In this document: positions 46,296 through 57,100 of the stretch, one piece after another
Position numbering within the stretch: position 1 is the stretch's first letter
Layout: each line of letters opens with the position of its first letter
Assembly: GCF_014174405.1 (NCBI RefSeq)
Contig: NZ_JACEGA010000001.1
Location: forward strand, 2,695,001 to 2,759,000
Reading direction: 5' to 3'
Length of the DNA stretch: 64,000 nt
DNA from: Variimorphobacter saccharofermentans
Lineage (GTDB): Bacteria; Bacillota; Clostridia; Lachnospirales; Lachnospiraceae
Notes under the pieces: model-generated
What the model was told of the DNA's origin: nothing
Seen by the model: only the letters and a program-made list of their open reading frames with translations
Databases searched by the model: none
Program-made: the position numbers and the translations under genes

Positions 46296-47115
46296 TTTCA
46301 TTTAAAAAGGAGTCTAATTCTCTCATTTTTGGCATAATTGCCATTGTTTGTGACACAAGACCTTTTCCGATATTAATTTTATTTTTCTCAATTATTTCTT
46401 GTTCAGACTCAGCATAAACTGCCTGTCTACAGGGTACTGCGAAAATGGTAGGCGTCCTACCCGGAATTAGTTTACGTGCAACTGTATCAGGCCTTATGTG
46501 GTCATTATTACTTGGTAACCCAATTACCATATCAATCAGGAACTCATCGAATTTTTCATATCTACCAACAATCTCATCGACAGACGCAAACTTCTCAACC
46601 CTAAGTTCTCCGCTTGAAATAATAGCCGTAATCCATCCACCTTTGCATCCATCTACTCCAATACATAATGAGTCCATTTTTAACCTTTTGCCTGTATTAT
46701 GATTTTCATTACCTTTCAGTGGATGCTTTAATGCTACATTAACAATATGAGTAATGTTCTGCTCACCAGCAAATCGCCTAGGATTTGCAAAATCATCTGT
46801 TAACGGTAACCATACCAACGGATTGGCTTCTGCAATTAATTCCTTCTCACCGGACAACTTCCCTACATATAGCTCCAAGATAAACTCTTGATGATAATAT
46901 GTAATATCCATCAGTCGATACAAACGGATATCTTCTCTCGAAATACCAGTCTCTTCATATAATTCCCGATATGCAGCAATTGTGCTTTCTTCACCGACAT
47001 CCACTTTACCACCTACAAAATTGTAAAGACCTATGTATGGATCCTTCATTCTTTTGCAAAACAGTATTTTTGATTTATCATCATTAAACACTACAATACA
47101 ATTACATTTCTTCAT
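46258..47115 (-). CDS. NUDIX hydrolase fused to a truncated DUF429 domain
   Basis: About 285 aa from the ATG at 47115. Residues 1-145 form a NUDIX hydrolase with the box GGKVDVGEESTIAAYRELYEETGI, which would hydrolyse nucleoside diphosphates linked to another moiety. From MDSLCIGVDGCKGGW the protein continues as a DUF429 domain (predicted RNase H-like fold: FLIDMVIGLPSNN, RKLIPGRTPTIFAVP). The DUF429 part normally runs longer; here it stops after FLNENTN, and the last 10 residues come from the IS200 end. The NUDIX part is probably active and the DUF429 part broken. What the fusion recognises is unknown. Confidence 0.78.
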   Translation of the reverse strand: MKKCNCIVVFNDDKSKILFCKRMKDPYIGLYNFVGGKVDVGEESTIAAYRELYEETGISREDIRLYRLMDITYYHQEFILELYVGKLSGEKELIAEANPLVWLPLTDDFANPRRFAGEQNITHIVNVALKHPLKGNENHNTGKRLKMDSLCIGVDGCKGGWITAIISSGELRVEKFASVDEIVGRYEKFDEFLIDMVIGLPSNNDHIRPDTVARKLIPGRTPTIFAVPCRQAVYAESEQEIIEKNKINIGKGLVSQTMAIMPKMRELDSFLNENTNPPAKLGRME

Positions 47116-47218
47116 AATTAAATCCATTCCTTCCAAACATCCAGCAGTATCCGATTGCTATCTGCTTTCTCTTCGTACAATTGGAGTTCATTATCATTTT
47201 GGTTACTTTACCCCAAGT

Positions 47219-48424
47219 TCAAATATTTTCCAGCAGTTCAAGAGCTTTTATTGACTCCTGCTCTACCTTACAATTATGCTTTAGCATAAATTCAAAAATC
47301 TCACTATATTTTTGAAGCCTTTCTGATTTCATAGCCTTCCTATCGTTAACTGTCAATTCTTTATAAAGCCCACAATTATAATATCTTTCCAATGTATCAA
47401 TATCCATTTCTAATGGTTGAAAGGGTATTCCTGTTTTATTCTTTAAATTCTCAAGTATTGAAAACCCATAGACATCAAGATCTCCTTTGTGATAGTATTC
47501 CTTTTCTTGGTTCTGTGAGAATAACAATTTCAGAAATTGCTGTTTTGATAAATTATGAAATCCACCGAGATATATGAACATACTATCACCATCTTCGGAA
47601 TCATGGTATGTTGTTAAGTTTTCAACTGTTATAATCTTATCAGCATTGACTTCAATTCTAATAATATCACCAAGTGCTGAATTTGGAATTGCAATTCCAC
47701 CATTCATATCAGACAAATCAATATTTGAATTTTTATATGTTAATGTGGTATTTCCTTTAATCAATACATAGGTTGGATTGTCAAACAGGTTATATACTTC
47801 CAATATTCTTTCTTTTTCAACTACGACATCTGTGTAATCAAACAGAATACTCTCTATGATTGGACGCAACTTCTGGAATTTCTTTGAATCCCTAAATACT
47901 GCCGTTGAAAAATTTCGAATATAAGTCTCCTGATCTAAATTTATTACAGAGCTTAGCGTAAGCAATACTAAGTCTAATTTCCGGTCGTCAAACTTAATAT
48001 CATAAGGGAGCTTCTTATATTCTTCCAATTGCTTTGTGAAATCTTTAATCACCTTGCAAATGATCGCATTATTGTTACTCTGATAACGTTCTAAAACTAT
48101 CTTCATTTTATCGCACAATTCTGGAACACTCATTCTTCCAGCAAAAGCATAAGCGTCTTTTATTGCATCAAGGTTTAATTTTACTTTAGTATATTTCCCA
48201 GAAACATCTTGAATCGTATAAATAATTTTTTGTTGCTCCAATTTTTCTATAGCAACGTTAATATCCCTATAGGCTTCATGATCATAACGGTCAATGTACT
48301 CTTTATATTCTTTTGCTGGTTCTATTTGAATAGCTCTTATTTCATTATTATCTTTAGCAAATGACTCTCTTCTCTCATATATATCCAATAGCTTTTCAAG
48401 AAGCAATTTATAATATTTTTTCAT
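47219..48424 (-). CDS. jetD: Wadjet system nuclease subunit JetD
   Basis: About 401 aa from the ATG at 48424, with GAAGGAGTG upstream. The C-terminal Toprim-like nuclease domain (DUF2220) shows VENLTTYHD (E268), FIYLGGFHNLS and HKGDLDVYGFSIL (D315 and D317). The N-terminal part (KEYKEYIDRYDHEAYRDINVAIEKLEQQ) is a winged-helix arm. In Wadjet, JetD cuts small circular DNA held by the JetABC SMC complex and so blocks plasmids. The gene seems complete and follows jetC by 4 bases. Without JetA, JetB and full JetC it should not work as in intact systems, unless other copies exist. Confidence 0.85.
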   Translation of the reverse strand: MKKYYKLLLEKLLDIYERRESFAKDNNEIRAIQIEPAKEYKEYIDRYDHEAYRDINVAIEKLEQQKIIYTIQDVSGKYTKVKLNLDAIKDAYAFAGRMSVPELCDKMKIVLERYQSNNNAIICKVIKDFTKQLEEYKKLPYDIKFDDRKLDLVLLTLSSVINLDQETYIRNFSTAVFRDSKKFQKLRPIIESILFDYTDVVVEKERILEVYNLFDNPTYVLIKGNTTLTYKNSNIDLSDMNGGIAIPNSALGDIIRIEVNADKIITVENLTTYHDSEDGDSMFIYLGGFHNLSKQQFLKLLFSQNQEKEYYHKGDLDVYGFSILENLKNKTGIPFQPLEMDIDTLERYYNCGLYKELTVNDRKAMKSERLQKYSEIFEFMLKHNCKVEQESIKALELLENI

Positions 48425-48428
48425 ACAA

Positions 48429-51287
48429 TCACACTCCTTCAAAAGCTGCAATAGCATTTCTTGAGCCGTGTTTTACGATAGAATATGTTATATCACAGTA
48501 TGGAAAAATGGACGTACATTTTTCCGGCGTTGCAATCAATACTAACTGTAAGTTTAGATCACAGAACATTTTCATCATTGGTTCTATGCGGTCACTTGTC
48601 ATGTTATTAAATGCTTCATCCAATAAAACCAACCTAATACAATTATCATTTTGCTGATATATCTGTAGCAATGAAGCACAAATTGCAACATAAAATGGTG
48701 CCTGGTTTTCACCACCACTTCCATCTCCACTAACCTTTGATAGTTGAACTTCCAATCCGGTTACAGCATTTTTTACTATAATGTCATAATCCAGATAGGT
48801 ACGATAATCAACATAGGTAGAGATGCTCTTCGCTCCATTTTTTTGTCCTGTAAGTGTCTCTTGAGCATGATTTTCCACATCGACCATAATTCTTTGCATA
48901 AATTCTTCTATCTGGCTCTCAAATATCTTAGACTCATTTGTTGCAAGAAATGCCATAATTTCGTTTTCTTCATCAATCTGCTGATTGTCCTTATCCATGA
49001 TAATATTATAAAAAATACTCATTTCCTTATCTTTGCTACCATCAATAGAAAATCTGTAACTTTCCTCTCCATAAGAAAGATGTTCCATAACTTTATTTAA
49101 GCCGCGGAACTGCTGCCTTGCTCTTAGAATATCATCTTTCATGCGGAATAAAACTTCTTTACGGAATCGTTCTTTACATCGTATTTGAGCTTTTTTTAAT
49201 GCATCTTTGTGCTGTTCAAGTGCGATGTTTATTAGTGATGCATAAGCCTGCTGATACCTAGCATCACCATCTAGTCCTTCAGGATAGTCACAAGCATATG
49301 TGCCTGTATACTTTCTTTGAAGCGGAATCAAATCTGCATTCATGTATTTATTAAATGCGCTCAAATCCTGGTTTATCCTATTTCCAAAGTTATTTACAAT
49401 TGCTGATGCTTTCTTTGTCTTTCGTTCCTCGTTATACTTTTTCTCCACAACATCTATAAACGCAGCATGTGATTTTATGATCAGGTTATATTCTTCCTGA
49501 GCCTCATCAATATTTTGCTGTAATCCACCAATAACTAGCTTCGCATTGTTAATTAGATTTTCTGCATTTAGCTGCTCACCCTTAACATCTGTGATCAACC
49601 CTATTAATTCTGAATGCTTTTTTTCGCATTCTTCTACTCGGTTATACATAGCCATAAGAATCGGATTCTTTTTGAATTCTTCAATCTGTTTCTTAATTTC
49701 TGATATGGATGCATACAATTTATCTGCTTCCTTTTTAGCACCACAATATTCTTCTAATTCAAGAAGTGCATTACCTGATATAAACTGTCTATGCATATTA
49801 TCCAACACAGTATATTGTGTTTTTCTATTTTCTGTCTCCTGCTGTTCCTGTCTTTTATCCTTTAGCAGTGTTTTTGAATTTTCCAATTGTTGCTGTAATG
49901 CATCAATACCTATGTAACGTTCCAGTCTATGCATTCTTTGTAAGCAGTAACTCTGATAACGTAGACGATCTTTTGTAATACTTTTCTTATACAGTTCCAG
50001 ATCCTCTTTTGTTTCACAGCAGACAACACCACCCATAAGATAATCAGCATATGCTCTCGCATATGGATTCTTAGACTCAACAGTAAATGCCAGCATTTTT
50101 TCATTTGATACAGTTATATTATTACGCTTCATTAAACGTACTGTATCTACTAAACCTATTCCCCGAACACTATCCTGTAGAGAAACAAAAACAGTTTTTG
50201 CTATCAGATAATCCTCCGGTGCAATAATAATATTGAAACGCTGATTATTCAGATAACTTTCAACCGCATCCTGCCATTGTAAATCATTCATATATAATAA
50301 TTCACAGAATAATTTTGCATTAGGTTGTCTTCCAAGTTCTATCAATTTATTATTAATAGAATCTCTTACCAATTCAGCCTCTTTTGGATAGCACATAAAT
50401 CCAGCTTCAAGTTTCTTAATTTTTCCGAGTAACTCATCCAGCTCGCCGCGCAACTCTTTCAAACGGTTACGAATAGCTGCATCATTGTCCTTTATTGCTT
50501 CAGCAATATCTGATAGTGCTTCCCTAGATACTTTAATTGCTGTTAATTTTTCTTCTAATGAGGCATCTTCATCTTCTATGATTTCAATATTCCATTTGCA
50601 ATCGATATTTAATAATACCAACTGCTTTCTGAGCTTTTGCATTTGTTCCAATATTTCATCAAACTTGGCGGCATTCCTTATTAGCTTACTATATTCATTA
50701 CTCTTTGACTTCTCTTCTTCCTCTAAATATGAAAGGGCTTTATTCTCCTGATTATCATCAACATCTTTTCTTGCATTGTAAAGCTGCTTATCTGCTTCCT
50801 TTTCTTTCTCATTCAGCTCTTGCAACTTATTCTCGCAGATTTTTATCGTGGATTTTGCTTGTAGGATTCTACTATTTTCTTCTTCCTGCTGTTCTATTGC
50901 ATCTTGTAATTTTGCATAACTAACTAAAGCTTCATTCACTTTCACTTTGGAATCAAGCTCTTTAGCTACTTGCATTTTTTCATTAATATCCGCTAATAGT
51001 TTTTCCCTTTCCTGCGCTTCTTCTAAAATCTCCTGTAATCGTTCCAATTCCTGCATATCTTTATGCAGTATTTCAACATTGATCTCCGGCTCGGGCAAAA
51101 TGTATGTATAAATAAACTTTCTAATATCATTAATATCTTCAAGACTGGTTCCCATATGAAATACTTCATTGAACTTCTTTCCGATCTGTGAGTCTGCATC
51201 CCCTATTCCCAGCACTCGGCAAATTCTTCTTCTGGCTTCAGCCTGCCTTGAACGGTTAAAAAAGATGCCGCTTGTACTTATTACCAC
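48429..51287 (-). pseudogene. jetC: Wadjet SMC-like ATPase JetC, 5'-truncated
   Basis: The 952-aa frame lacks the SMC head N-terminus with Walker A. It begins at a point (RQAEARRRICRVLGIGDADSQIGKKFNEVFHMGTSL) that lies some 250-300 residues into normal JetC proteins. The long coiled coil with its hinge-like middle is present. The C-terminal head also remains, with the signature SGGENQ near 857-862 and Walker B LVLLDEAF near 886-893. Without Walker A it cannot bind ATP correctly. The break is at about 51250-51290, immediately next to the radical SAM gene stop. jetA and jetB should lie upstream but are absent. The GGENQAPFYVAI text looks more like type II than type I Wadjet; this is a guess. 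Confidence 0.82.
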
Positions 51288-51296
51288 CTTGGAGGA

Positions 51297-52346
51297 TTAT
51301 ATTTCCGACATCATCGCAGCATGATATGCACAAAATCTGTTTTCTCCATAAATATCACCCGTGTCCAGTAGCCGCACATTACTGCATCCACCAAGACATC
51401 TTACTGCATATTCACAGCTGCCGCATTTACCCTGAAGCTGCCTGGCCGTCATGTTTCTTCTCCAGGCAAATGAGTTCTCGTCCTCCCATATATCCATCAA
51501 TGAGCGCTCACGGATATTGCCCTCAATGAACTTCGCGTTGCGTATGGAAGTGCAGCCTATCACATCTCCATTGCTCAAAATTCCAAAGCTACGGATTCCG
51601 GCATTGCATCCCTCCCAGAGGGGTGTTGCTTCGGAGTGTGCGGCAATCTTGCGCGCAATAGCCTCCTTATGTGTATAGTACCCTATGGTATCTGGCAGAG
51701 TAATCAAGATCCTTCCTTCTATGTTGGTTTCATATGCAAAATCGATAATTTTCTTGATATCCTGTGGCTGAACTATCATGTCCTTATGCCTTAATAGGTT
51801 TCCTTCGGGCAGACCAGTCTGTAGCTGCCAGTAAGCTACACCCAGTCTGATCAATTCTTCTTTCAATGCAGGAAGCTCATTGATATTGTTCCTCATAACT
51901 GTTGTAATCGCACTCGTGACAAAGCCCGCCTCGCGTGCGAGCCGGAATGCCTCTTCACATTTTTCATAAGTATTTCCCCCACGGATATGATTATGGGTTT
52001 CTCGTAATCCATCGATACTGATGGAGAAGTTTGTAACTCTAGTCCCTTTCATTTTATTTATAATTTTATCGTCAACCAATGTTCCATTTGTAATAATGCA
52101 AATATTCACTCCTACATCAGAAAGTCTCTGAAGAATGATATCCCAATCTTTTCTGAGAAATAGTTCTCCTCCCATCAAGGATACCCACCGCAATCTCATA
52201 GCACCAATCTCTTCCGCTACCCTTAAAGCTTCCGCTGTTGTAATCTCATCCGGCCTTGCTGCCTTGCAGGAAGAGCCGCAATGCGTGCAATGCAGGTTGC
52301 ATTCCATTGTAAGCTCCCATACACATGTCTCTGGTGTATACTTCAT
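51297..52346 (-). CDS. Radical SAM enzyme with SPASM domain
   Basis: The 349-aa protein has the CxxxCxxC site (C16, C20, C23 in ECNLHCTHC), the glycine-rich MGGELFL and SISIDGLRETHNHIRGG segments. A C-terminal cysteine cluster (CGSCEYAVRCLGGC, near 313-326) is typical of SPASM domains that hold auxiliary 4Fe-4S clusters. Such enzymes modify peptides or proteins by radical chemistry. It lies 65 bases after the 439-aa gene in the DUF6603-like operon, in the same direction, so a protein of that operon may be its substrate; this is inference. The ATG has GGAGA upstream. No small precursor peptide gene was seen. Confidence 0.85.
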   Translation of the reverse strand: MKYTPETCVWELTMECNLHCTHCGSSCKAARPDEITTAEALRVAEEIGAMRLRWVSLMGGELFLRKDWDIILQRLSDVGVNICIITNGTLVDDKIINKMKGTRVTNFSISIDGLRETHNHIRGGNTYEKCEEAFRLAREAGFVTSAITTVMRNNINELPALKEELIRLGVAYWQLQTGLPEGNLLRHKDMIVQPQDIKKIIDFAYETNIEGRILITLPDTIGYYTHKEAIARKIAAHSEATPLWEGCNAGIRSFGILSNGDVIGCTSIRNAKFIEGNIRERSLMDIWEDENSFAWRRNMTARQLQGKCGSCEYAVRCLGGCSNVRLLDTGDIYGENRFCAYHAAMMSEI

Positions 52347-52411
52347 CTTGATTCTCCATTTCCGCGCTTATATTTTTGCGCTAATAAAGTTTGTTCCAAG
52401 GATGACGCATG

Positions 52412-53731
52412 CTATGTAACACTGACGGTTCTTTGAACATAATAACCGTAATTATCAAAAGCATATAAGATCACCTCATTTTGAGTTGCATAATCTACAA
52501 ACACTTTACCAGTCAGGCTATAATGCACTTCAGCTCCCTGCAGGCTTGTTGTGATATATGCAGCTCCGGTCACATTCCATTCCATCTCAATTCCATTGAT
52601 TGTTACCACATGTGGCTCCGGAGGATCATCCCCTCCATATACACTTCCTACAATAGGCGTACTAGTCATACGATTGACCATCGTGACCGGAATAAAATCA
52701 TCTTCTTCAAGCCCTGCCATCAGGGTATAACATCTTGAATTTTGTATCACCTGCCTGGAAGAATGCCTTGCAGTAAATGAATTAACCACAGGCATATCAT
52801 AACCTATACACTGATATGTTGTATCGACGACACCCTTCTTCTTTACAAATAAAGTAATATCCGTATGAGGTTGATTCGGATATGGGTATACCAGGCTTCC
52901 CGCTGCATCCAGATTAGTAAACCTATCAATCCACCGGGCATCTGTATTCTTCGTATCCCAGGAGAGAATCAGACCCGTTGTCCCGGCTCTTGCTTTCTCC
53001 AGCTGATATGATAATATGTATTGAAATGTCATCTCATAGGCCTGATCCACAGTATAATCTGCAGGATTCACTACTTCAAGAAGATATTGCCCTCCCACCT
53101 TAGCTTTTGCTTTGATGGAATCTATCGGGTTGACCGCTCTGCCATTCAAGGTAACCTTACACCCGTCACCAAAATCATCTACTTCCCAACGCAGTGTTAT
53201 ATCGTCATCAACATTGTATTCGACCGATGGTCCCAGAAAATATTTGATAACTGGCTGAGCTACTTTAATCAGAGGACACTGATATCTGCTATCATCATCC
53301 AGTCTTCTGATATGAAGGTTAGCCATCCCTCTGAACGGATTGCAATCAATCTGTGATATCGTAATTGCAATACCGGTATTGTTCTTCATCACCATTGTCT
53401 CCGGCGGAAAGAGACACCAATAAATATTATCCCCACTTGCAATCTTGGTAATACTCCACTTACAGTCATCACCCAGACTCATCGTAATTAGGTCAATATC
53501 TTTCGCTGCCACAAGGTCTGATGCATCATCCCCACAATCAAAGTGTAGGTAAAATGCAGAAAGATCCTCCTGCATCTTGGCATTCGCTGGCGGTAGATCC
53601 TCAGCTGTGAGTTTCAAATCATTACGCATTGTTATATCCCTGCCGCTATAGTTGTTCAGATATAGAACCCTCTGATTTCTATAGGAAACCGTCACATTTT
53701 CATTATTAAATTTATAGCTGATACTATCCAT
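52412..53731 (-). CDS. Unknown 439-aa protein of the DUF6603-like operon
   Basis: The start is the ATG at 53731, six bases after GGAGG; an ATG two codons earlier lies inside that site. There is no signal peptide. The sequence is rich in beta-strand patterns, with an Ig-like middle (about 160-230: VIKYFLGPSVEYNVDDDITLRWEVDDFG) and an end resembling a bacterial Ig or FN3 strand pair (VILYAFDNYGYYVQRTVSV). No family is recognised. It is the last large gene before the radical SAM enzyme and follows the hairpin array. It may be a structural or binding subunit. Confidence 0.75.
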   Translation of the reverse strand: MDSISYKFNNENVTVSYRNQRVLYLNNYSGRDITMRNDLKLTAEDLPPANAKMQEDLSAFYLHFDCGDDASDLVAAKDIDLITMSLGDDCKWSITKIASGDNIYWCLFPPETMVMKNNTGIAITISQIDCNPFRGMANLHIRRLDDDSRYQCPLIKVAQPVIKYFLGPSVEYNVDDDITLRWEVDDFGDGCKVTLNGRAVNPIDSIKAKAKVGGQYLLEVVNPADYTVDQAYEMTFQYILSYQLEKARAGTTGLILSWDTKNTDARWIDRFTNLDAAGSLVYPYPNQPHTDITLFVKKKGVVDTTYQCIGYDMPVVNSFTARHSSRQVIQNSRCYTLMAGLEEDDFIPVTMVNRMTSTPIVGSVYGGDDPPEPHVVTINGIEMEWNVTGAAYITTSLQGAEVHYSLTGKVFVDYATQNEVILYAFDNYGYYVQRTVSVT

Positions 53732-53763
53732 AAGCATCCTCCCTCTGCCTCACCGTTCTTATT

Positions 53764-54153
53764 CATTTCACATTAACTGTACATGCTGCCTCTTCGAGGC
53801 AGCTCAAATAGCTGTAAGAACAAGGAGTGAGCACCATAATGTGAATTTATGCATATAAATTCACATTGCGAACATTCGCAGTTCTTACTGTGTGAATTTG
53901 TTTTTAATTCACACTAACGAAGCATGGCTGCTTTTGCCGCAAATGCTTCATCAATACCCGATAATATAATAATGAATTTCCAATGGAATTCATTATTATA
54001 TTATCTAAGAATTCAGCTCGCTGAATTCTTTATTCACACTAACATTACATGCTGCATCTTCGATGCAGCCCAAAACCCGGAAGAATCAAGGAACGAGCAC
54101 CATTGTGCGAGTTTCGCAGGTTCTTCCCGTGTGAATTGCTTTTTAATTCACAC
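53764..54153. repeat. Array of perfect hairpins in three units
   Basis: The whole 390 bp consists of inverted repeats. They are 53785-53803, 53814-53821 with 53881-53888 (enclosing 53838-53867 and 53868-53879), 53890-53914, 53919-53949, 53960-54005 (19-bp arms), 54007-54030 (11-bp arms), 54051-54069, 54079-54085 with 54121-54127, and 54129-54153. The text GTTAGTGTGAAT or near variants recurs at the unit borders on the minus strand, and units 1 and 3 are related copies of about 110-145 bp. The last hairpin overlaps the stop codon of the 1156-aa gene. It may be a composite of small mobile repeats or a structured RNA; the T runs are weak for termination. Confidence 0.85.
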
Positions 54154-57100
54154 TATTCCATTTTACTTTATTATCTGCCTTTAGATATCCCTCCATAATC
54201 CTCTGTTTACTTTCAGGCAGCTTTTGCACCGGAGTCTTGATATCCTTTATCTCAATTAAGCTGTCTTTTGTATCTGTCAAGAAGAAGGACCAAGTCTTAT
54301 CCAGATTACCTGGCAGTGGGATCGAAAACAATTCCGGCTGAACCAGCACAGGCATTGTCCGGAGAAGGTACTGAAAGTTACTCATATGCTTATCATAGAA
54401 CACACTGGGTAATGTCACTTTCTTGGTCGGTAGAAATCCTGTCCGAATGGTGATATCTCCGGAAGGATTCAATAAAAGCGTCAGTTCTTTACCTCCCTCT
54501 GCCAGCGTCATGTCAAAGGCATTCTGCGGAATTATATAGCCGGAGGCGCCTACGGACTCCTGAAGACTGGAGTACATATGTTGATAGCAGTTTTTTGGGG
54601 AAGCTCCTAGATAGAAGCCTACTAATCCATCTTCTACCTTACGGATATCACCCAGTCTTACTTTGAATATCTCCTGATCATACTGATTACAGGGTTGCTG
54701 CGTGTCCCACAGCTGGACATGGGCTCTTTCTTCCTTCTCAAATATATGAATGGATGCCCTGGTAAGTGCCAGTACCTTACCGAAACATAGCTGCAGAAAA
54801 GGATCTTCATTTGAAGGAAGAATAGAATTTAAACTGTGATCCAGGCATACCAGAAAATCATGAAGCGAAGCATCCTTTGTGATAAGACTCTCTACAAATT
54901 CTTTAAGATGCTCCTCTTCAATATCCGTGTAATCGAACCGGGTACCCGGGCTGCTCATCCATCTGCTCCCCTCCTCAGTGGTCTGAAGGAAGCCCAGCAT
55001 ACAGCCCTCAGAATTATATACCTGAAGATTATGATCCAGAAAATTAGGCACAATGTATCCAAAAACCGGTGTTGTCCGGGAATCCACCGCTTCTATGCTT
55101 TCGTCCTGAAAAGAAAGCCATTGAAACCGCATTCCACACGCCTGCATAAAACGCGGTCGTAGCAGAGCACCAGACTTCTCATTGGCCAGCTGCATACTTT
55201 CAGCGATATGGAGTTTATCATCCTTCAACAATATCCTCTTTCGCTGACCAAAGGAATCCACAATCCATATCTGACTAAGCTTCGCCATACCTGCCCGTAC
55301 CGGAAGAAATTTTATGCTGTTACTTCCCACCCTAGGACTAGATACATATTGATTCAGATAGCTATTGATATCTCTTAACAAATCATTATGATTATTATCT
55401 ATTGCGCAGGCCGGTATAAAAGGATACATATCCTGCATCAGTAAAGCTTCATGAAAGCCATCCAACTGTTGTGACAGAATGTCTGAATTCTTAAGACGTT
55501 CCATTACTTTTTGCAGTAAATCGTAATCCTGCTCTTCCTCGCCATAATCAGCAATCAGCTTATTCAGCATATCATACATATTAGTAACGGCATGTGGGAG
55601 AATCAGAGTTGTCCCCTGTAACTTCCAGGACTCTGCTGTCATTTCATAGCTTTCATTCTCAAAATCCATCTCCCCCAGCTTAAATTGTGAGAAAGAATCA
55701 TCCTCAGAGATATTTTTCCTTGCCGGATGAATCTCTAGCTCCCATTCCATCAGCATCGGATTCCAGGGTTGGCTCCAGTCCTTATTGGAAATGTCAAAAG
55801 GGGCTTCCGACTGTAAGGCCAGCTCAGCTTGAGCGGCTTGGAGCTGATTTGCAGCATCAGATAAATCATCCTCCGAGTAAGAGATTCCAAGCTTACTGAG
55901 TGCCAATGCAGCAAGTGGAAGCCTGGCATTCGTATCCAGCAGAATGGCTTCTACTAACAGTCTCTCCTGTGGATTCTTATCCTTCTGGGACAAATCCGAA
56001 TAAAAAAGTGATACATCCTTTCCCTGTATGGTAACGGTGATCGTATCTAGGGTATTCCTTCTACAGGGCAGCTGTTCGGCAGCATTGGTCTGTGTTCCCT
56101 GTTTAAAGCTTCTTCTTACGCCCTCTCCTGCTAAAAGGACAGCCGGAGGATTACTTATGTAACAACGGTAGGCTTCTTCCTTAACCAGTAAAAGATGCGC
56201 TTCCTTTAATCTCTCATTGATGTAACTATCCAAATTAGCTATGGCGGTATTATTCTTATTTATTGTTTCATGATTCATTTTTATCTGACCCAATATCATT
56301 TGAAGCTGATCAATAAATATACCTGAGTCAACCGTTCCAGATCCACGATCACTTAACAATCCCGAAAAATGATATTCTGCATTCTTGAGAACACCCGTTA
56401 CTCCCGGTCCTCTCTTAATGCTAACATATTTCCACCAGTTAAAATATAGCTCTTTTACCAGAGTAGTATTCTTCGCCATAAGTGAATCTACCTCCGATTG
56501 AAGCTCGTTGATATCATTGATCTTTAGCGGTAGCTCGTTATCCATATCTTTACAGCTCTCTTCGGCATCCTTATCCTTACGTACCGTCCAGTGATATCCA
56601 TATAGTTCGGAGGAAAACATCTTCTCATGAATCAGTTCCTCAAAATCGATTAAAGCATCCGGGTTATTCTGGTTATCCAAAATTGATAACAAATTGTATT
56701 GCATTGCATTCAGGATTCGTTCCAGATCGGCTGCATCCGGAATATTATCCCTGATCAAAGCAGAAAGTGCCTCAGCCGAAGTATTACCGATGGCTATATC
56801 GATGTCTTCCTCCGGTATTGAACTAGGATATTGATAATCCTTGCCATACCAGGTAACCCCTTTCACCAAACCATGACAAACAGTACAGTCTGGTAGATTC
56901 TCCATCTCTTTACAGACCCAAGAATACTCTTCCAAGGTATTCTCCACATCTTTATTGAGTGGGTCTTGGTTGCAATCCTCATAATACCCATCTACAAGAT
57001 ATGTAAACACACCTTCCTCATTATCCTCCATGGAATCGTAGAAACCGAATACGCTCTGACATTTTGGATAAAAAGCGGCAAAGGTTGTATCACCGGGTCC

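Noticed and set aside
53764..54153. CRISPR array or integron cassette array
   Set aside because: Units are few, differ in length, and consist of palindromes rather than constant repeats with unique spacers. No Cas or integrase gene is adjacent.
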